Source: Viscum album
Lineage: Eukaryota; Streptophyta; Magnoliopsida; Santalales; Viscaceae
NCBI GenBank assembly: GCA_963277665.1
Contig: OY728165.1
Span: forward strand, 1,758,850,772 to 1,758,914,771
DNA: 64,000 bases
Direction of reading: 5' to 3'
In this document: positions 32,498 to 45,017 of the stretch, piece after piece
Numbering within the stretch: the stretch's first letter is position 1
Layout of the letters: every line of letters starts with the position of its first letter
Notes under the pieces: generated by a model
What the model saw: only the letters and a program-made list of their open reading frames with translations
Told to the model about the DNA's origin: nothing
Databases searched by the model: none
Program-made: the position numbers and the translations under genes

Positions 32498-35400
32498 ATG
32501 GATGCTCTCAAGTTCACACCTATGAATACTTCTACTGCAAATGCCACTATTGCTACTCTGGCTGGATCATCGTCCACTCTAAGGACGATATCACCTACTC
32601 AGCGTCTTCAACACTTGGTATCAAACGCACTGGTTAAGGAGTACCATCAACACGGTACCATCCCAAATCTGGAGGCCGCCCGACAATCCCTCAGAGTGAA
32701 AAAACTCACACCGGTCGTCCAAACAATGACGACCAGTGATCAAGAAGCAGGCGGTGATGACTACCGTCTCCAACCGTTTCGGGTCGTTATCCCTGGAACG
32801 TAATCACCATTCGCTCCCTTATTATGGGGAGGTGAATGAGCAGGTCCCTCAGGGCATTAATTCAAATAGACATGAGTCCTTCCTGAGGGCTCCCACCAAT
32901 AATCGTCGCTATACTCATGCGGTAGTGCACCGTCAACATGATGAGGGTACCGACTACAGGCGTTCGGCTCAGGTTCCTCGAACCCGAGCAAGCAAGACGA
33001 ACCACCAGAGGCGGAATCCGGTCAACAGTTAGTAGGTTCTCATCTCTGCCATCTCCGGAAAAGTCCAGCAACCTAACTTGGAGGAAAGCAACGAGCAGGC
33101 ACACACACCTGCCCATTTTAATTCTGTTGTCCAGCAGACTCGTCTTGCAGCATCACGCCAATCCCGCTAGGAAATTCCGGCGGAGTACTATAGGCAGGAA
33201 CATACACCTGTTTAGAAATCATCAACTAGTCAAGAGGCTTGTCTGAATACATATGATGGATCTCGTCAACCACGTTTGGTGAAGTGTAATCAGTAGGAAC
33301 ATTCACTTGCTATTATTAATCAAGCCTACCAACATTCTCTCTTTGTAGCATTCGGAGAAGTCAGTCGGAAAGCCCCGGCGACAAACAGGAGGCAGACTCA
33401 ACTCTCTGCCCCCACACTTGAGTACTGTCAGGATTCACTGACAGGAAAAGGAGGACAGGAGCAGGCACATACACCTACTCCAAGCCTGGAATGGATGTAT
33501 ATTCCCGTTCCGGCAGCTGAAGTCACCAAGAATATTCTATCAATGGTGAAGGAGCATAAGCAAATCCCTACTCATATTCTGGATGCCTGCCAGGATATTA
33601 TAACAACTTCAGCGGCATCTCAGGGAAAGACACATAAATCTATCCCTACCAGAGGAGTGACACATCAAAAATTCACTCCGGAACAGACACACACATCTAT
33701 TCCAGTCCAAGAGGGTTGTGGGGAATACTCCCCCATATCATACAAACAACAAAGTCAGGCACAAACACATTATTTGAGTGGAGATCGTCAGCCTAACCTG
33801 GCCATCTTTCCTGATCAGGCATATACACCTGCTCAGAGAAGCCACTTTCATCAACAAGTGGTTTCCAAGGCGAGTAAGAAGGTGTCTGAGAAAAAGACCT
33901 TCCCATCACAGTCAGGAGATCAAGATCCAATTTGTAAGAAGGCCTTTCTCAATATTGGAGTTCTTAAAACCCTCAGAAAATTATCTGTTGAAATTCAAGA
34001 TTCCACTCTCTAATTTCCCAATAGAGGGAACACTAATTCCGAAGGTCTTAAATAGACACTTCCTCATGAAGGGTTGCTTCATGAAAATTCATTCTATGTC
34101 GAAGTTTCATATTCAGATGAGAGCCACAGGAACCCTCTGTGTGGTTAGAAGACCAAGGAGTAAGAGATATCATCTTTTAATGTAACCCATTATGGTGGTC
34201 CTCCCCATGATGATGAATTTTGTTGTAAAAGTCCTCTCTGTAGTAGTGATGCACATTTCCCGGAAAATGCTCCAGTGGACAATGTAGTGCCAAGAATACC
34301 CTATTATATTGAGGCACTTTCAAATGATAATCCAGTCATGTCTAAAGCTTCATCGCTGACAGGTGAAATACTTTCTCAATCAAGAAGATAGGCCAGGGTG
34401 TAGGTCATTCTCCGAACCACCCCTAAGTCATGCATATTCTAGTTTGATCAATGATTTCTCTACCAATCCTGTTGAATCCAATGAATCAACAAGGAAACAC
34501 CAACTCTGGTCAAATCAGGTAGAAGAATCTTCATCAAATGATAAAGAGGAAATGCTGAACATGAGAAAACAACTGGTAAAAGGTGAAGTGTCAGTCATGT
34601 TTTGTCCTCTGGATGACTCTCAGTATAACATTCCATAAATGTTGATGGAAGATTAAATTCATGATATTCGTCTCAACAAATGGAAAACTCTTTGTTAGTT
34701 GAAAAAGAAATTATTATCTTATGATGAATATGAAAATAATCTTAAGATAATAGAAGGGTTACAACATCGAATTGATTTGGCATCTCTATCAGTCTCTCGA
34801 TATCCGAAGGCTAAAAAGAAGCAGAGAGCCCTTCAACGTTCATGCTTTGGCGCACTAATAGGATTGTGTCAGTTAATTTCCAATGCCCCATCTGGTATTC
34901 GTGTCAGAGGATGGGGTGTTTGTAGAGCACTGCATTTCACGGTGCTCTCCAGTCAGCAAAGCCTGCCGAAGATGGTCTCATGAAATGTTATTGCCCATGG
35001 CCGGCCACAATCAATGGGATTTGTTTGTAATCAAAATCTTTCCCAAGAACATGCTTCAACTAGTTCCTCTCAAAATCAAGAATACAGAGAAAAAGTTGTT
35101 GAATTACTCTTGCATCAAGCAAACAAGAATATTGAACATGCCTCTCATTTGGAGCAAGCACGTCACCCAGTGACAGAAGTTTCATAAATCATCCATCTTT
35201 ATTTTGAACTGGGAGATAAAAGTGGATACAGGTTAATGCATCCAGCTAATTTTTGGACTAAGGTTCGCAAGATTAGGAGGACTTATAAGAAAGTCTCAAA
35301 CATAGAATGTCAAGAGCCACCCCAGCTTTCTAGACTGTGGACTCTTTTAATCAAACCCTCAGAATCAAAAAATAGGATTCGAGGAGTTGAGAGAGAACAG

Positions 35401-35586
35401 CAGGAACAACCCTAGTCCACTGGAATGGGGACTTTTTCAAATCATCAATCCCCTCCTTAGATAAAGTCGATCTTTTCTCGATTTGGGAAGAAACCTCAAG
35501 AGGAACAAAGAGCCAAATTATCAGAAGATTCCCTCCAAATTACGGTTCGTCAAGAAATTCATGATGGATCGAATCAACAAAAGTCA
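32498..35586 (+). pseudogene. ORF1-like N-terminal extension of the Tat element
   Basis: Begins with ATG at 32498 (MDALKFTPMNTSTANATIA), shifts frame near 32740 and again near 34375, then stays in the gag-pol frame. The middle part (33090-33840) repeats a peptide of the form (E/D)Q(A/E/T)(H/Y)TP about six times, for example NEQAHTPAH, YRQEHTPV, QEQAHTPTP, PEQTHTSIP and DQAYTPAQ. A later part has a Cys-rich stretch (DDEFCCKSPLCSSDAHF near 34230). Near 34700-35170 there are helical, charged segments (MKKKLLSYDEYENNLKIIEG) and, at 35225, SGYRLMHPANFWTKVRKIRR. No known domain is recognised. Ogre-type Tat elements carry an ORF1 of unknown function in this position. About ten stops. Confidence 0.6.
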
Positions 35587-37989
35587 ATGTCTCATCAAAG
35601 ACATGGAAGAAGACAATATCACAGAAATGCTGATAGAAGGGATGCGATGAGTTATGCATCAATCAATGTCATCAATGCTGTTGTTGCTGATCCACCAGAT
35701 GAGGATCACTCAGGGGACTCAGATGAAGAGGTTCCTGGTCAAGAAGATGTACACACCGACACAAATGAAGAAGGTGTACGTACACAAATTCAAAGGATTA
35801 CTCAGAACCTAGGTAATACTTCGAGTAACCCACTTCCCCCTCTCCGAAAAGGATCCAACAAAGGGAAGGGAAAGAACCATGTTACATATCCTTCATCTAG
35901 AGAAGGTAAATCGCTCTCACTAGAGTAAAGGTTTGCAAAACAGGAGGAAGAAATGAAGGAATTAAGAAGGTTGAATGCAGAACTACTTCAGAGTAGTCTT
36001 CTTCTTAAGCATGCTGGAGTCATTCAGCCAAAGGAATTTGTTGCAGCTACTGAGATGGATCAAGAATATCCTCCTCTATCAGTACACCCTCATAGGTCTA
36101 ATCCTACGGGTCAAGTGCAACAACAGTCGGCAGTGCTACCATCAGTTGTAGCACCAATCGCCACATCTTTCCAAACTCCAGTCATGGAACCTACCCATGT
36201 CCAAGTTCAACCGGATGTTTCTCAAAAGTTAATAACTACTATTGAGTCATTAATAGATCGGTTAGAAACCATGTAAGGGAAACATGCGCAAGTTCAAACA
36301 GAAAAGAAAGTTTACCCTGAATGGGTAGATTCAATCTCTCCTCCATCCAGTTTTGGGAACCCTGTATTCCCTATTTTCAATGGATTAGGTGATCCTAAAC
36401 AGCATTTGAGGCATTACGTGTCATGTTGCAATCCTATGATGGGAACTCCAGAGCAGCAAGAAGTAGTGAAACTCAGATGCTTCATGCGAACCTTTCAAGG
36501 ACCAGCTTTTGTCTGGTATACAAGCTTGCAATCCCGGTCAATTACCGGATGGGAGGATCCTCGCCAAAAATTCCTCCTTCAGTTCAGTTCAACTTTTCCA
36601 AAGACAACAGTTTTCGATCTTAAAAACTGTAAGCAAAGGGAAAATTAAAGGGTCTCTAATTTCATTACTCGATGGAAGGGATTAACATATTCCTTGAGTT
36701 TAGCACTCCCTTTAAAATAATTGTTGCCAATCTGTGTGGAAAATATGCATGAAGAATTATGCACACCGTTAATCCATGTGAAATACACCGGAGGGTTTCG
36801 AGACCTTACTTCAATCGCTCAGCAGATTGAAGATTCCCTTATACAGGCTAAGGCTAAATCTCGTGTAATTCTATCAGCTCTAGGAAGGAGAATGGGTAAA
36901 GCAGAAACTACTACAGTTATGATTAAACAATCACCTGTACCTATTTCTACCTCAAAACATTCCTCTTCTCGAAGGGCTCCACCTTATGAGCACTAACAAC
37001 AAAGGCCGTTTTGTCCAGACGATCAAAGAGATCAAAGACGAAAACAATTTGAGGATCTAAAGAGCAAGACATACTCTTTATAAAATGAACAAGTTCCTGG
37101 TTATTTCATTTCGGCTCTGGAAAACAATTTTCTTCAATTACCAATGCCCAAGAGGCCAAACAAGAAAGGAGATGAAGATCGTCCCAATTATTTCCATTTT
37201 CATCAAATGTTGGGGCATCCCATCCAGGAGTGTTTTGTCTTCAAAGACCTCCTGCAAAAGATGGTCGACTCGAGACAAGTCAAACTGAAAGGTTCTTCAG
37301 CTCAGGTAGCATGTGTCATTGCAACAGTTCCAGAGGAGGAAGGTGAATGGTAAGAAGTCATAAGCAAAAATGAACAGAAGTATGATGATTGGATGGTCAG
37401 AAAGACAATCAATCGAACTCATGCTATTTTGCGAACACAATTAACGATACCAATTGTGTCTTCTGCCATGAATGTTTTGGAAAAACACTCTACGTCAGAG
37501 GGAAAGTCCTCAATGAAACGGCATGATTAAAATAAAGAAAAAGAATCAGAAGAAGATGAGTATGTGTCAAAGCCTAAGATGTCTTTGACTTTGGCGGACT
37601 TCATGCCATCTACTTCAAAGCCACGGGCACCGCCCCACCAAATGTTGCAGCCTAAACAAGCTAATCAGGCAGAGTCTTCATCAAACGAAGAGTTAATCTT
37701 TGTTTTTGTTTATATGATTCAATTAACAGATCCATATGCCAGTCGCAGTTTTTATTTCAATGAGCTTGAATTCCCAGTTTCAAACAGGGGACTCAGAGGA
37801 AGTTCTAGGGGATCAGGATATAGGGGAAGACGTGGATCTTTCAGAAGCCACTATTCCAATTCTACCCCTGCTAGAACTGTGTATACAGTAGAAACTCGTG
37901 GTAGAGCCCTTCAGCGAGCTCAGCAAGAACAATAAAGTTCTTCTACCAATAGCAAATTCATTCCTGGTACAGTTATTTTGGAAGACTAG
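35587..37989 (+). pseudogene. Tat element gag
   Basis: Opens with an ATG at 35587 in the frame of the upstream extension, so the true start is uncertain. Residues 1-230 are charged and low in complexity with a short coiled-coil stretch (MKELRRLNAELLQSSLLL). The capsid domain lies at about 36340-36970 (FNGLGDPKQHLRHYVSCC, GPAFVWYTSLQ and the RWKGL region), the usual Ty3/gypsy gag pattern. Near 37180 is a knuckle-like motif FHFHQMLGHPIQECF. Tat elements normally have Cys before the FH; here it is Phe. An Arg/Gly-rich tract (RGLRGSSRGSGYRGRRGS) at 37775-37840 resembles an RNA-binding RGG box. Internal TAA/TAG stops: ten. Confidence 0.8.
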
Positions 37990-39240
37990 TTGAAAGTTCC
38001 ATATTCTTCCTCTCAGCAAGTAAATGGATCTAATCTGTCTAATCTTCCAAAACCAAGAATATTTCCAACTCGTATCCCAATACAAGATGCATCAACTTCC
38101 AAAGCATCTACTTCCAAGGTACCTGCTAAACCACATATTCCTATTGGGAAATGCATACCTCTGGGTCAAAAGTAGGATATATTGAAACACTTGTCCCAAG
38201 TACCAGCCAAGTTATCAATTCTGGATGCTCTGAATCTGTCAAAAGATCTTCAGGAAGCACTCATCGAGGCTTTGTCAAGTCCTCAGGAGTTTGAAACTGA
38301 AATTGCTACAACTGAAGTCTATCACATAGAGAATAATCCTGCAGAATTCTATGCAATAATATCTTTTACTGATAAAGATGAAGATAATGTTGTGCATGGA
38401 CATAGTAGACCTTTATACTTGTCTAGCAAGTTCAATGGCACAGACGTCTGAAGAACTTTCATTGACAATGGTTCAGGAGTCAACCTCATGTCCATTCGTA
38501 CACTTCGTTGATTGGGCCTCATGGAATCTGATTTATCTCCTTCTACCATGATGTTACAAGGATATGATAAAAATGAACAAGATCCACTGGGTGAAGTTAC
38601 ACTCAGAACTTAGTTTGGAGATCTTGTATCCAATTCAGATTTCATGGTTGTTGATCAAGACTCATCCTTCAACATCTTGCTTGGAAGACCCTCGCTACAT
38701 CAACATGCGGTTATCCCTTCATCATACCATCAATGTCTCAAATATTGTTTCGATGGTCGCGTTGGGACATTGTATGGTGATAAGGCCCCGTTAAATACAT
38801 GTGAGTCTCAATACATTGAGGTGGAATTCTATCACATGAAGGGAAGGGAGAAATCCACAACAAAGGAGATTACCAAAGTTAATGCTCCATATGGTTTGGA
38901 AAAAATTCCAGTAAATCCATTTACACATGTGATTACAGATTATGTGTTTCCTATCAGTCAAATTGACAAGATAGACCCAAATCAAAATACTCTTATAGAA
39001 AGATCCATAATGTCAATTACGACAATCGAGCCAGACAACATGAGAGAAATTGGTAATCTACCAAGCAGTGATGAAAGAACAAATGGTGACGTCTTCATTT
39101 CATCTACTGAAATCCAACAAGTCTATGCTTCACCAATTAGTCCAGAAGAAGTTATAGCAACATCATAGGTGAAAAATGATGTCGATTCTCAATCCATCAT
39201 CTCCTCTTTATTACCCAAAGAAGACCCTTCATCATAAATC
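37990..39240 (+). pseudogene. Tat element aspartic protease
   Basis: The active-site region reads TFIDNGSGVNLMS (38452-38490), the Asp-(Asn)-Gly-Ser form typical of Tat proteases. The conserved hydrophobic partner is FNILLGRPSLHQHAV near 38665-38710. An upstream segment (DLQEALIEALSSPQEF) and a downstream linker of about 150 residues to RT complete it. Six in-frame stops (38173 TAG, 38449 TGA, 38509 TGA, 38611 TAG, 39166 TAG, 39235 TAA). No frameshift and no intron signal is needed between protease and RT. Confidence 0.8.
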
Positions 39241-40930
39241 GGGTCGGAAATGGAAGATTCTTCTTTAAGATATAAAATTTTTGACATCTCTTCAGATCAT
39301 GTAAATTCTACTTTATCATCTACTATGCAAGTAGAAATGGAAGAAATAATACATGATGAAGAAGAAGAGGAAAATCTCAGAGATGATCCTCCAGCATTTG
39401 AAATGGGTATCTCTACCAATGTGGATAAACTCAGTGAAATAAATCTGGGTACAAAAGAAGATCCACGCCCCACTTTAATCAGTGCGGCAATGACTCTTGA
39501 AGAGAAGGAAATGTATATTTATTTTCTAAATAAAAATAGAGATATATTTTCCTGGAATTATACAGAAATTCCCGGGCTTGATCCTGATGTTGCTACTCAT
39601 CATTTGGGTTTACCAGAAGAACATCAAGGATTTAAGCAAGCCGCGAGAAGAACACACCCAACTTATGATTCCAAAATTGAAGCTGAAATGGATAAGATTA
39701 TCAAATCTAACTTCATCAAAGAATTTAAATATCCCCAATGGTTGGCTAATATTGTCCCTGTAAAGAAAAAGAATAGACAAATTAGAGTTTGCATCGATTT
39801 CAGATACCTTAATCGGCATTGTCCTAAGGATGATTTCCCATTTCCAATTACAGAACTTCTAATTGATGAAACAGCTAGCTATGAAGCACTTTCCTTCATG
39901 GATGGATATTCTGGATATAATCAGATCTGAATGGCCCCAGAAGACGAGGAATCTATAGCCTTCAGAGCTCTTCAGGGTGTGTTTTTCTACTGTGTAATGC
40001 CCTTTGGCTTAAAGAATGCAGGTGCAACTTATCAGCGTGCCATGCATCATATCTTCAAACCCTTATTAGGGAAGTTTGTTCAATTCTATGTATTCGATTT
40101 AGTAGTTAAATCCAAAAAATGTTCTAATCACTTGGCTGATTTGGAAGTCATATTCCGCAAGCTTCGACAACATAATTTGAAGATGAACCCTGTAAAATTT
40201 GATTTTGGGGTAACCTCAAGAAAATTTATCATCTTTGTTGTATGCCATCGTGGTATTGAAGTCGATCCTGAGAAGACCAATTCAATACTTGGTATGTCAC
40301 CTCCTCAAAATTTGAAGGAATTAAGAGGAATTCAAGGACACTTAGCCTATATTTGGCGTTTCATCGCCAATTCAGCAGGAAAAAGTTTACCCTTCACCAA
40401 ATTGATGAAGAAGGGATTCACTTACCAGTGGACTGAAGAATGTCAATAATCATTCGATATTCTCAAGAAATAACTCTTGAGTCCACCGGTACTCATGCCA
40501 CCTGTTGAAGGAAGACCACTTATCCTCTATGTGACAGCTCTAGAGAGATCATTTGGTGCCTTTCTTTCTCAAAAGAATGATGTTGGGAATGAAAACATCC
40601 TCTAATATCTCATTCGAACAATGCTTGAAGCAGAAACCTGGTATTCAAGTATTGAGAAGTGATGCCTGGCATTAATCTTTGCAGTTCAGCAGTTGAGACA
40701 CTACCTGCAAAATCACGAGGTCCAATTGGTATCTCGCAATAACCTACTGAAATTTATCCTTAGTCGTCCAATGCTTACAGGACGTCTGGTAAGGTGGGCA
40801 GTTATTTTGCAGCAATTCGACATTCAGTATGTGTCTCAAAAGGTGATAAAGGGCCAAGCTCCGGTTGATTTCCTAGCTGAACACCCTTCAGTGGAAGACA
40901 CATCTTTAGATATTGAACTCCCTAATGAGG
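39241..40930 (+). pseudogene. Tat element reverse transcriptase and RNase H
   Basis: An acidic linker is followed by the RT core: ARRTHPTYDSKIEAEM, YPQWLANIVPVKKK, CIDFRYLNRHCPKDDFPFP and FMDGYSGYNQI (39640-39927), then FYCVMPFGLKNAGATYQRAM (39985-40045). The active site reads YVFDLVVKS near 40087-40110, so the first Asp of YVDD is Phe. The usual thumb and RNase H segments follow (LRGIQGHLAYIWRFI, GAFLSQKNDVG, CLALIFAVQQLRHYL, WAVILQQFDIQYV, APVDFLAEHP). Stops at 39928, 40447, 40471, 40603 and 40660. Lineage-typical sequence, clearly Tat. Confidence 0.9.
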
Positions 40931-41400
40931 AAGTCTTATCTATTCAAGAAAGTCCTCATGCATGGGAAATGTATTTTGATGGTGCTTCCAGAATTCCAAA
41001 AGGTAGGAAAATGGAAAATCCTAAATTCAACAAAGTTGGCTTAGGAATTGTGCTCATTTCTCCAAAAAAGGCAGTGTTACCTTATTCCTTCTTATTGTGG
41101 GAAGTTGGTACGAATAATGAAGAATAATACCAAGCTCTCACCATAGGCTTGGAATTAGAACTTCAAGCACAAGTGAATCACTTAAAGGTGAAAGGTGATT
41201 CAGACCAGGTAATCAAACAAGTCAATGGGGATTATGCCATTAAAAAATAAGAACTAATCCATTTGTATGATTATATCAGAGAGTTAATGGCGGAATTCCC
41301 TTTGGAACCGACATTTTCTTCTTTCCCAAGATCACAAAATACTCAAGCTGATGCACTGGCTAATATAGCCACAGCTCTGGAAGATCCAAATCGGGACGAG
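40931..41400 (+). pseudogene. Tat element archaeal-type RNase H
   Basis: A second RNase H domain: MYFDGASRIPKGRK (first Asp), GLGIVLISP, TNNEE*YQALTIGLEL with the catalytic Glu before a TAA at 41125, VKGDSDQVIKQVNGDY (second Asp) and RSQNTQADALANIA (last Asp). All four acidic residues survive. Another TAA is at 41248. Presence of this domain between RNase H and integrase defines the Tat lineage. In the lineage it is thought to assist processing of the RNA-DNA hybrid. Confidence 0.88.
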
Positions 41401-42777
41401 ACAACCATCAGTATTGCCCACTGTCGTGCAATTTCACCTTATGTTCAAATCAGAACAGAGGAAATTAATGAAATTTGTCCCATTCCTGAACCGTATGGTC
41501 ATACTACAATATGGATGTCACCTATCAGGGAATACCTTAAAAATGGAACACTTCCACCTAATAGAGCTGAGAAAGAACATATCCGGAGATGTGTGGTCAA
41601 TTTTACTCTTTATGATAGCCCAGATCACCTAGAGAAAATTCTCTACAAATGTGGTTTTGATGGAGTTCTCTTCAGATGTATTGATGGTGAAGAGACAATG
41701 GTTGTCATGGAAGAAGTGCATGCAGGAGTCTGCAGTGCCCACCAGTCTGGACATAGACTGTCTGATCAGATTCGAAGGCTTGGATACTTTTGGCCTTCAA
41801 TGATACGATATTGTGTCGATTTCACAAAGAAGTGTCATTCATGCCAAGTACATGCCAACTTCATTCATCAACCTCCAGAGTTGCTTCATAAAGCTAAATA
41901 CTCATGGCCATTTGCCGCAAGGGGAATGGATGTGGTGGGACCTTACCCTTCGACTACGGCCAAGCAGTTTAAGTACATTCTTACTACTACTGACTTCTTT
42001 TCCAAATGGGCAGAGGCAATACCTTTCAAGGAAGTCAGTTCTAAATGCATTGTTAGCATCATCAATTCTAACATCATTACCATATTTGGTGTCCCTCATA
42101 CCATATTGATGGACAATGGCACCAATTTCTGTTCATCCGAGGTGAAGAAGTTGTATCAAGAATACAACATCAAATCCAACCATTCATCTCGGTATCATGC
42201 AGCGGCCAACGTCCAGATATAAGCCTTTAACAAGACTCTTTCAAATGTACTGCAAATGATGGTGGATAAAGATAAGAGTTCATGTCCGGATAAACTCTTT
42301 CATGCTTTATGGGCTTATCAGACTACCACCCGCACTGCAACTCTGGCAACTACATATTCATTAGTATATGGAACAGAAGTCGTCTTTCCCATTGAAGTTC
42401 AAATACCCTCGCTCAAAGTTTCCATTTGTGATCTATCATCTACAGATGAAAAATCTCAAAAGCGATTGAATGAATTGGAATGGTTAGATGAGAAAATATT
42501 GTGCACTTTGCACCACTTGGAAGTCTATCAGAATCGAATATCATGAGCTTTTAACAAAAAAGTCTGTCTTCATTCATTCACTCAGGGAGAATTGGTATTA
42601 GCTCTCAGAACTCCAACGATACCAGGAAAGAAACCTCCCAATCTTGAGCCAAAATGGGAAGGACTTTATTCAATACATAGGGTCTACTCTAATGGAGCTT
42701 ATTCATTAATATCAATGGATGGAGAACTCATCACTACTCCAACCAATGTCAGATTTTTGAAGAAATATTTTGTTTAA
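41401..42777 (+). pseudogene. Tat element integrase
   Basis: The zinc domain HAGVCSAHQSGHRL..CVDFTKKCHSCQVH (41717-41855) keeps its histidines and cysteines. In the catalytic core the first Asp (GMDVVGPYP near 41925) and second Asp (LMDNGTNFCSSEV near 42110) are present. The expected glutamate codon in the NGQxEAFNK context is a TAA stop at 42220. A further TGA is at 42544. The C-terminal domain ends with EPKWEGLYSIHRVYSNGAYS and the natural stop TAA at 42775. No chromodomain. Confidence 0.88.
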
Positions 42778-42799
42778 ACTACAAAGTACCTCTTTTTTC

Positions 42800-43480
42800 C
42801 TTGCTATATGACATTAAACTATACATCAATGGTCCAGTATGATGTTAAACTACAACGTGGTCCAACATGACGTTAAACTGTGTCCCCCTTGTTCTAACAT
42901 GACATTAAACTGTGAAAAAGTTCCTTAAATGGTCCAGTATGACCTTAAACTGCAACTAGGTCCTTTATGACCTTAAACTGCATCATCAACGGTCCATGCA
43001 TATGAACCTAAACTATTTAAAAGTCCCTTACATCCACCAAGATGTTAAAATATGACGTCCTAACTACATGACTCTAAACTGTATAAAAATAACTTACGTC
43101 TGTAAAGATGTTAAACTACATAATCATCAAAGGCCATGTATGAACTTAAACTACACTTTTGTCCAGCATGACATTAAACTTCACTATCCACGGTCCATGC
43201 ATATAACCATAAACTATTCGCACTTTCGTCCAACATGACACTAAACTGTGGGAAAAAATCCCCAATGCGTCTAACATGATGTTAAATGGTGTACTCTTTT
43301 GTCCTCACTGCATGACATTAAACTGCACAGTCCCCCTTTCATCCAACATGACGTTAAACTCTATTGTCCCCATCGTCCTACCTACATGATGCTAAATTGT
43401 GCATCACCTATAGTCCTAACTGCAAGACTTTAAACTGCATAGTCCCTTTATATGTCCTACATGACATTAAACTATGCATC
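42800..43480 (+). repeat. Array of (GTCC-ANC)-ATGACnTTAAACTG motifs after integrase
   Basis: About 20 copies of a core ATGAC(A/G/C)TTAAACT(G/A), often preceded by GTCC, recur every 25-40 bp through this 680-bp region. Outlying copies are near 43835, 43866, 44238, 44281 and 45408. Spacing is irregular, so this is a motif array rather than a strict satellite. Tat elements are known for hypervariable tandem repeats in this untranslated region. Confidence 0.8.
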
Positions 43481-43493
43481 ATTAAGGTTGTTG

Positions 43494-43710
43494 TTACCTC
43501 TTGTTTCTCACACCGAGAATGACTCACGTGAGCTTAGAGCAAACCTCAACCATGACACTCTCTTTGGGTCGCTAACCATGTGTAAGTCCCAACAACATTA
43601 TTATTTTTTAGTTCATTGTCCCCAAGAACAACTTGATCATTAATTCATTCTTTAATTGAACTACACAGACTTTGATCCTTGCCTTCTAGGCTGGGTATGT
43701 AGGCAACCTC
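43494..43710 (+). repeat. Diverged copy of an LTR segment inside the 3' region
   Basis: ACCTCTTGTTTCTCACACCG at 43498 and the following 30 bases match the LTR at 31557-31605 closely. About 100 bp on, CTACACAG...GGTATGTAGGCA (43661-43705) matches stem-loop module B. Further B-like copies are at 44075-44113 and 44306-44344. The stretch to 44520 holds no gene. Confidence 0.65.
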
Positions 43711-44519
43711 CCAAGGATCAAGCCCAAAACCAATTTGTTCACATTGGTTCACCTCCATCTCATATGATGTTGACTCCTGAAACTGCCCCTAGAATCTATA
43801 TCTTTACATTGGTTCACTTTTTTCCTTGTTATACGACGTTAAACTATACAAAACTTTTGTCGAGTATGACAATAAACTACAATATTCTTTGATACCCTCA
43901 CCTGAGAGGGAAGCATTATTTACATTGATTTTTCAATCATGTTTCATTTCAAAGACTACGTGCATACATGGAAAAGCCCAAACCTTTTATCTTGGGTTAA
44001 ACCATCATTGTACTAAAGTCCCCTTTCACCCTTCACATGTACGAACCAAATTTGTACAAAGAGTAATTCTAGAACTATGTGGGATTGATTCCCATCGTTA
44101 TGTGATATGTAAGAACATTCGATAGTCCCTCGAATCTAGACCCAAGTCTTTGGGCCTAACCCCAAATTCCTTTTTCAGTCCCTTGGCTGAAAAGTCCCCA
44201 TGAAAACACACACTGTGTATTTCTTATAATGGTCCAAGCTCTATGACCATAAACTAAGATCTCTAATCCTTTTGTCCCACACGACGTTAAACTGTAGAAT
44301 ATGAACTACGTATGGCTTGATTCTCATCCTTATGGGATACATAGTGAAGTCCAACATTTCAATTCAGGACCCAGCCACAACATGATTATGGTTAGAATTG
44401 ATCTGTGTATCTCTGTATACATTGAACAATACCCATCTTTATGTGTCATAATCCTAACCTTAAATATTTTCAGATCCTCATAACCCTTTTCATGACTTCT
44501 AGTCACAAAATTTTCAAAC

Positions 44520-44697
44520 TTCTGAGATTTCTTTTGCCTGACTATGCAGCACGTGCCCATAGGTGGCCTTTCATAAACAGTCTACATAATAGACTTGTTA
44601 GCCAAAAGATACTATTATTTGACTATGTAGCCAATTCCCTTAGGTGGTCCTGCATAATTCAACCCCCTAATGGGTTTGTTGGATAGTGGTAACCTCA
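44520..44697 (+). repeat. Direct repeat, first copy
   Basis: About 178 bp beginning TTCTGAGATTTC and including ACGTGCCCATAGGTGGCC, AAACAGTCTACATAA and ATAATTCAACCCCCTAATGG. The second copy is at 45018-45202, about 500 bp downstream. The region between shows no gene. Confidence 0.8.
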
Positions 44698-45017
44698 TTC
44701 GTGGGAAGAATGACTCTTTTGTCATTATTTTCCTTAAACGACAGTATGTAGGGATCTGCAAAAATAGTCATCCTTAACATATCTGTCCCATATCCTTTTT
44801 CATGATCTGAAAAGTATTCAAGTCTGTGGTTTATATTCTCCTTCCCTACGTTTGGGTCAGAGCTTTGTAGGAGTGATATCTATTCAGTTCTTCGATGATC
44901 TTGTTTGGAAATATCTTATCCATATTCAAATACCTCTTTCCATACAAAAAACTCTATAATTTGTAAGATTTGAATCTCCGTAAACTTTCACTATCTTTTA
45001 GCACTAGGAAAGTAAAT

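Noticed and set aside
33778..34185. 135-codon frame in ORF1 region
   Set aside because: It overlaps the better supported frame with the QxHTP repeats and has no support of its own.
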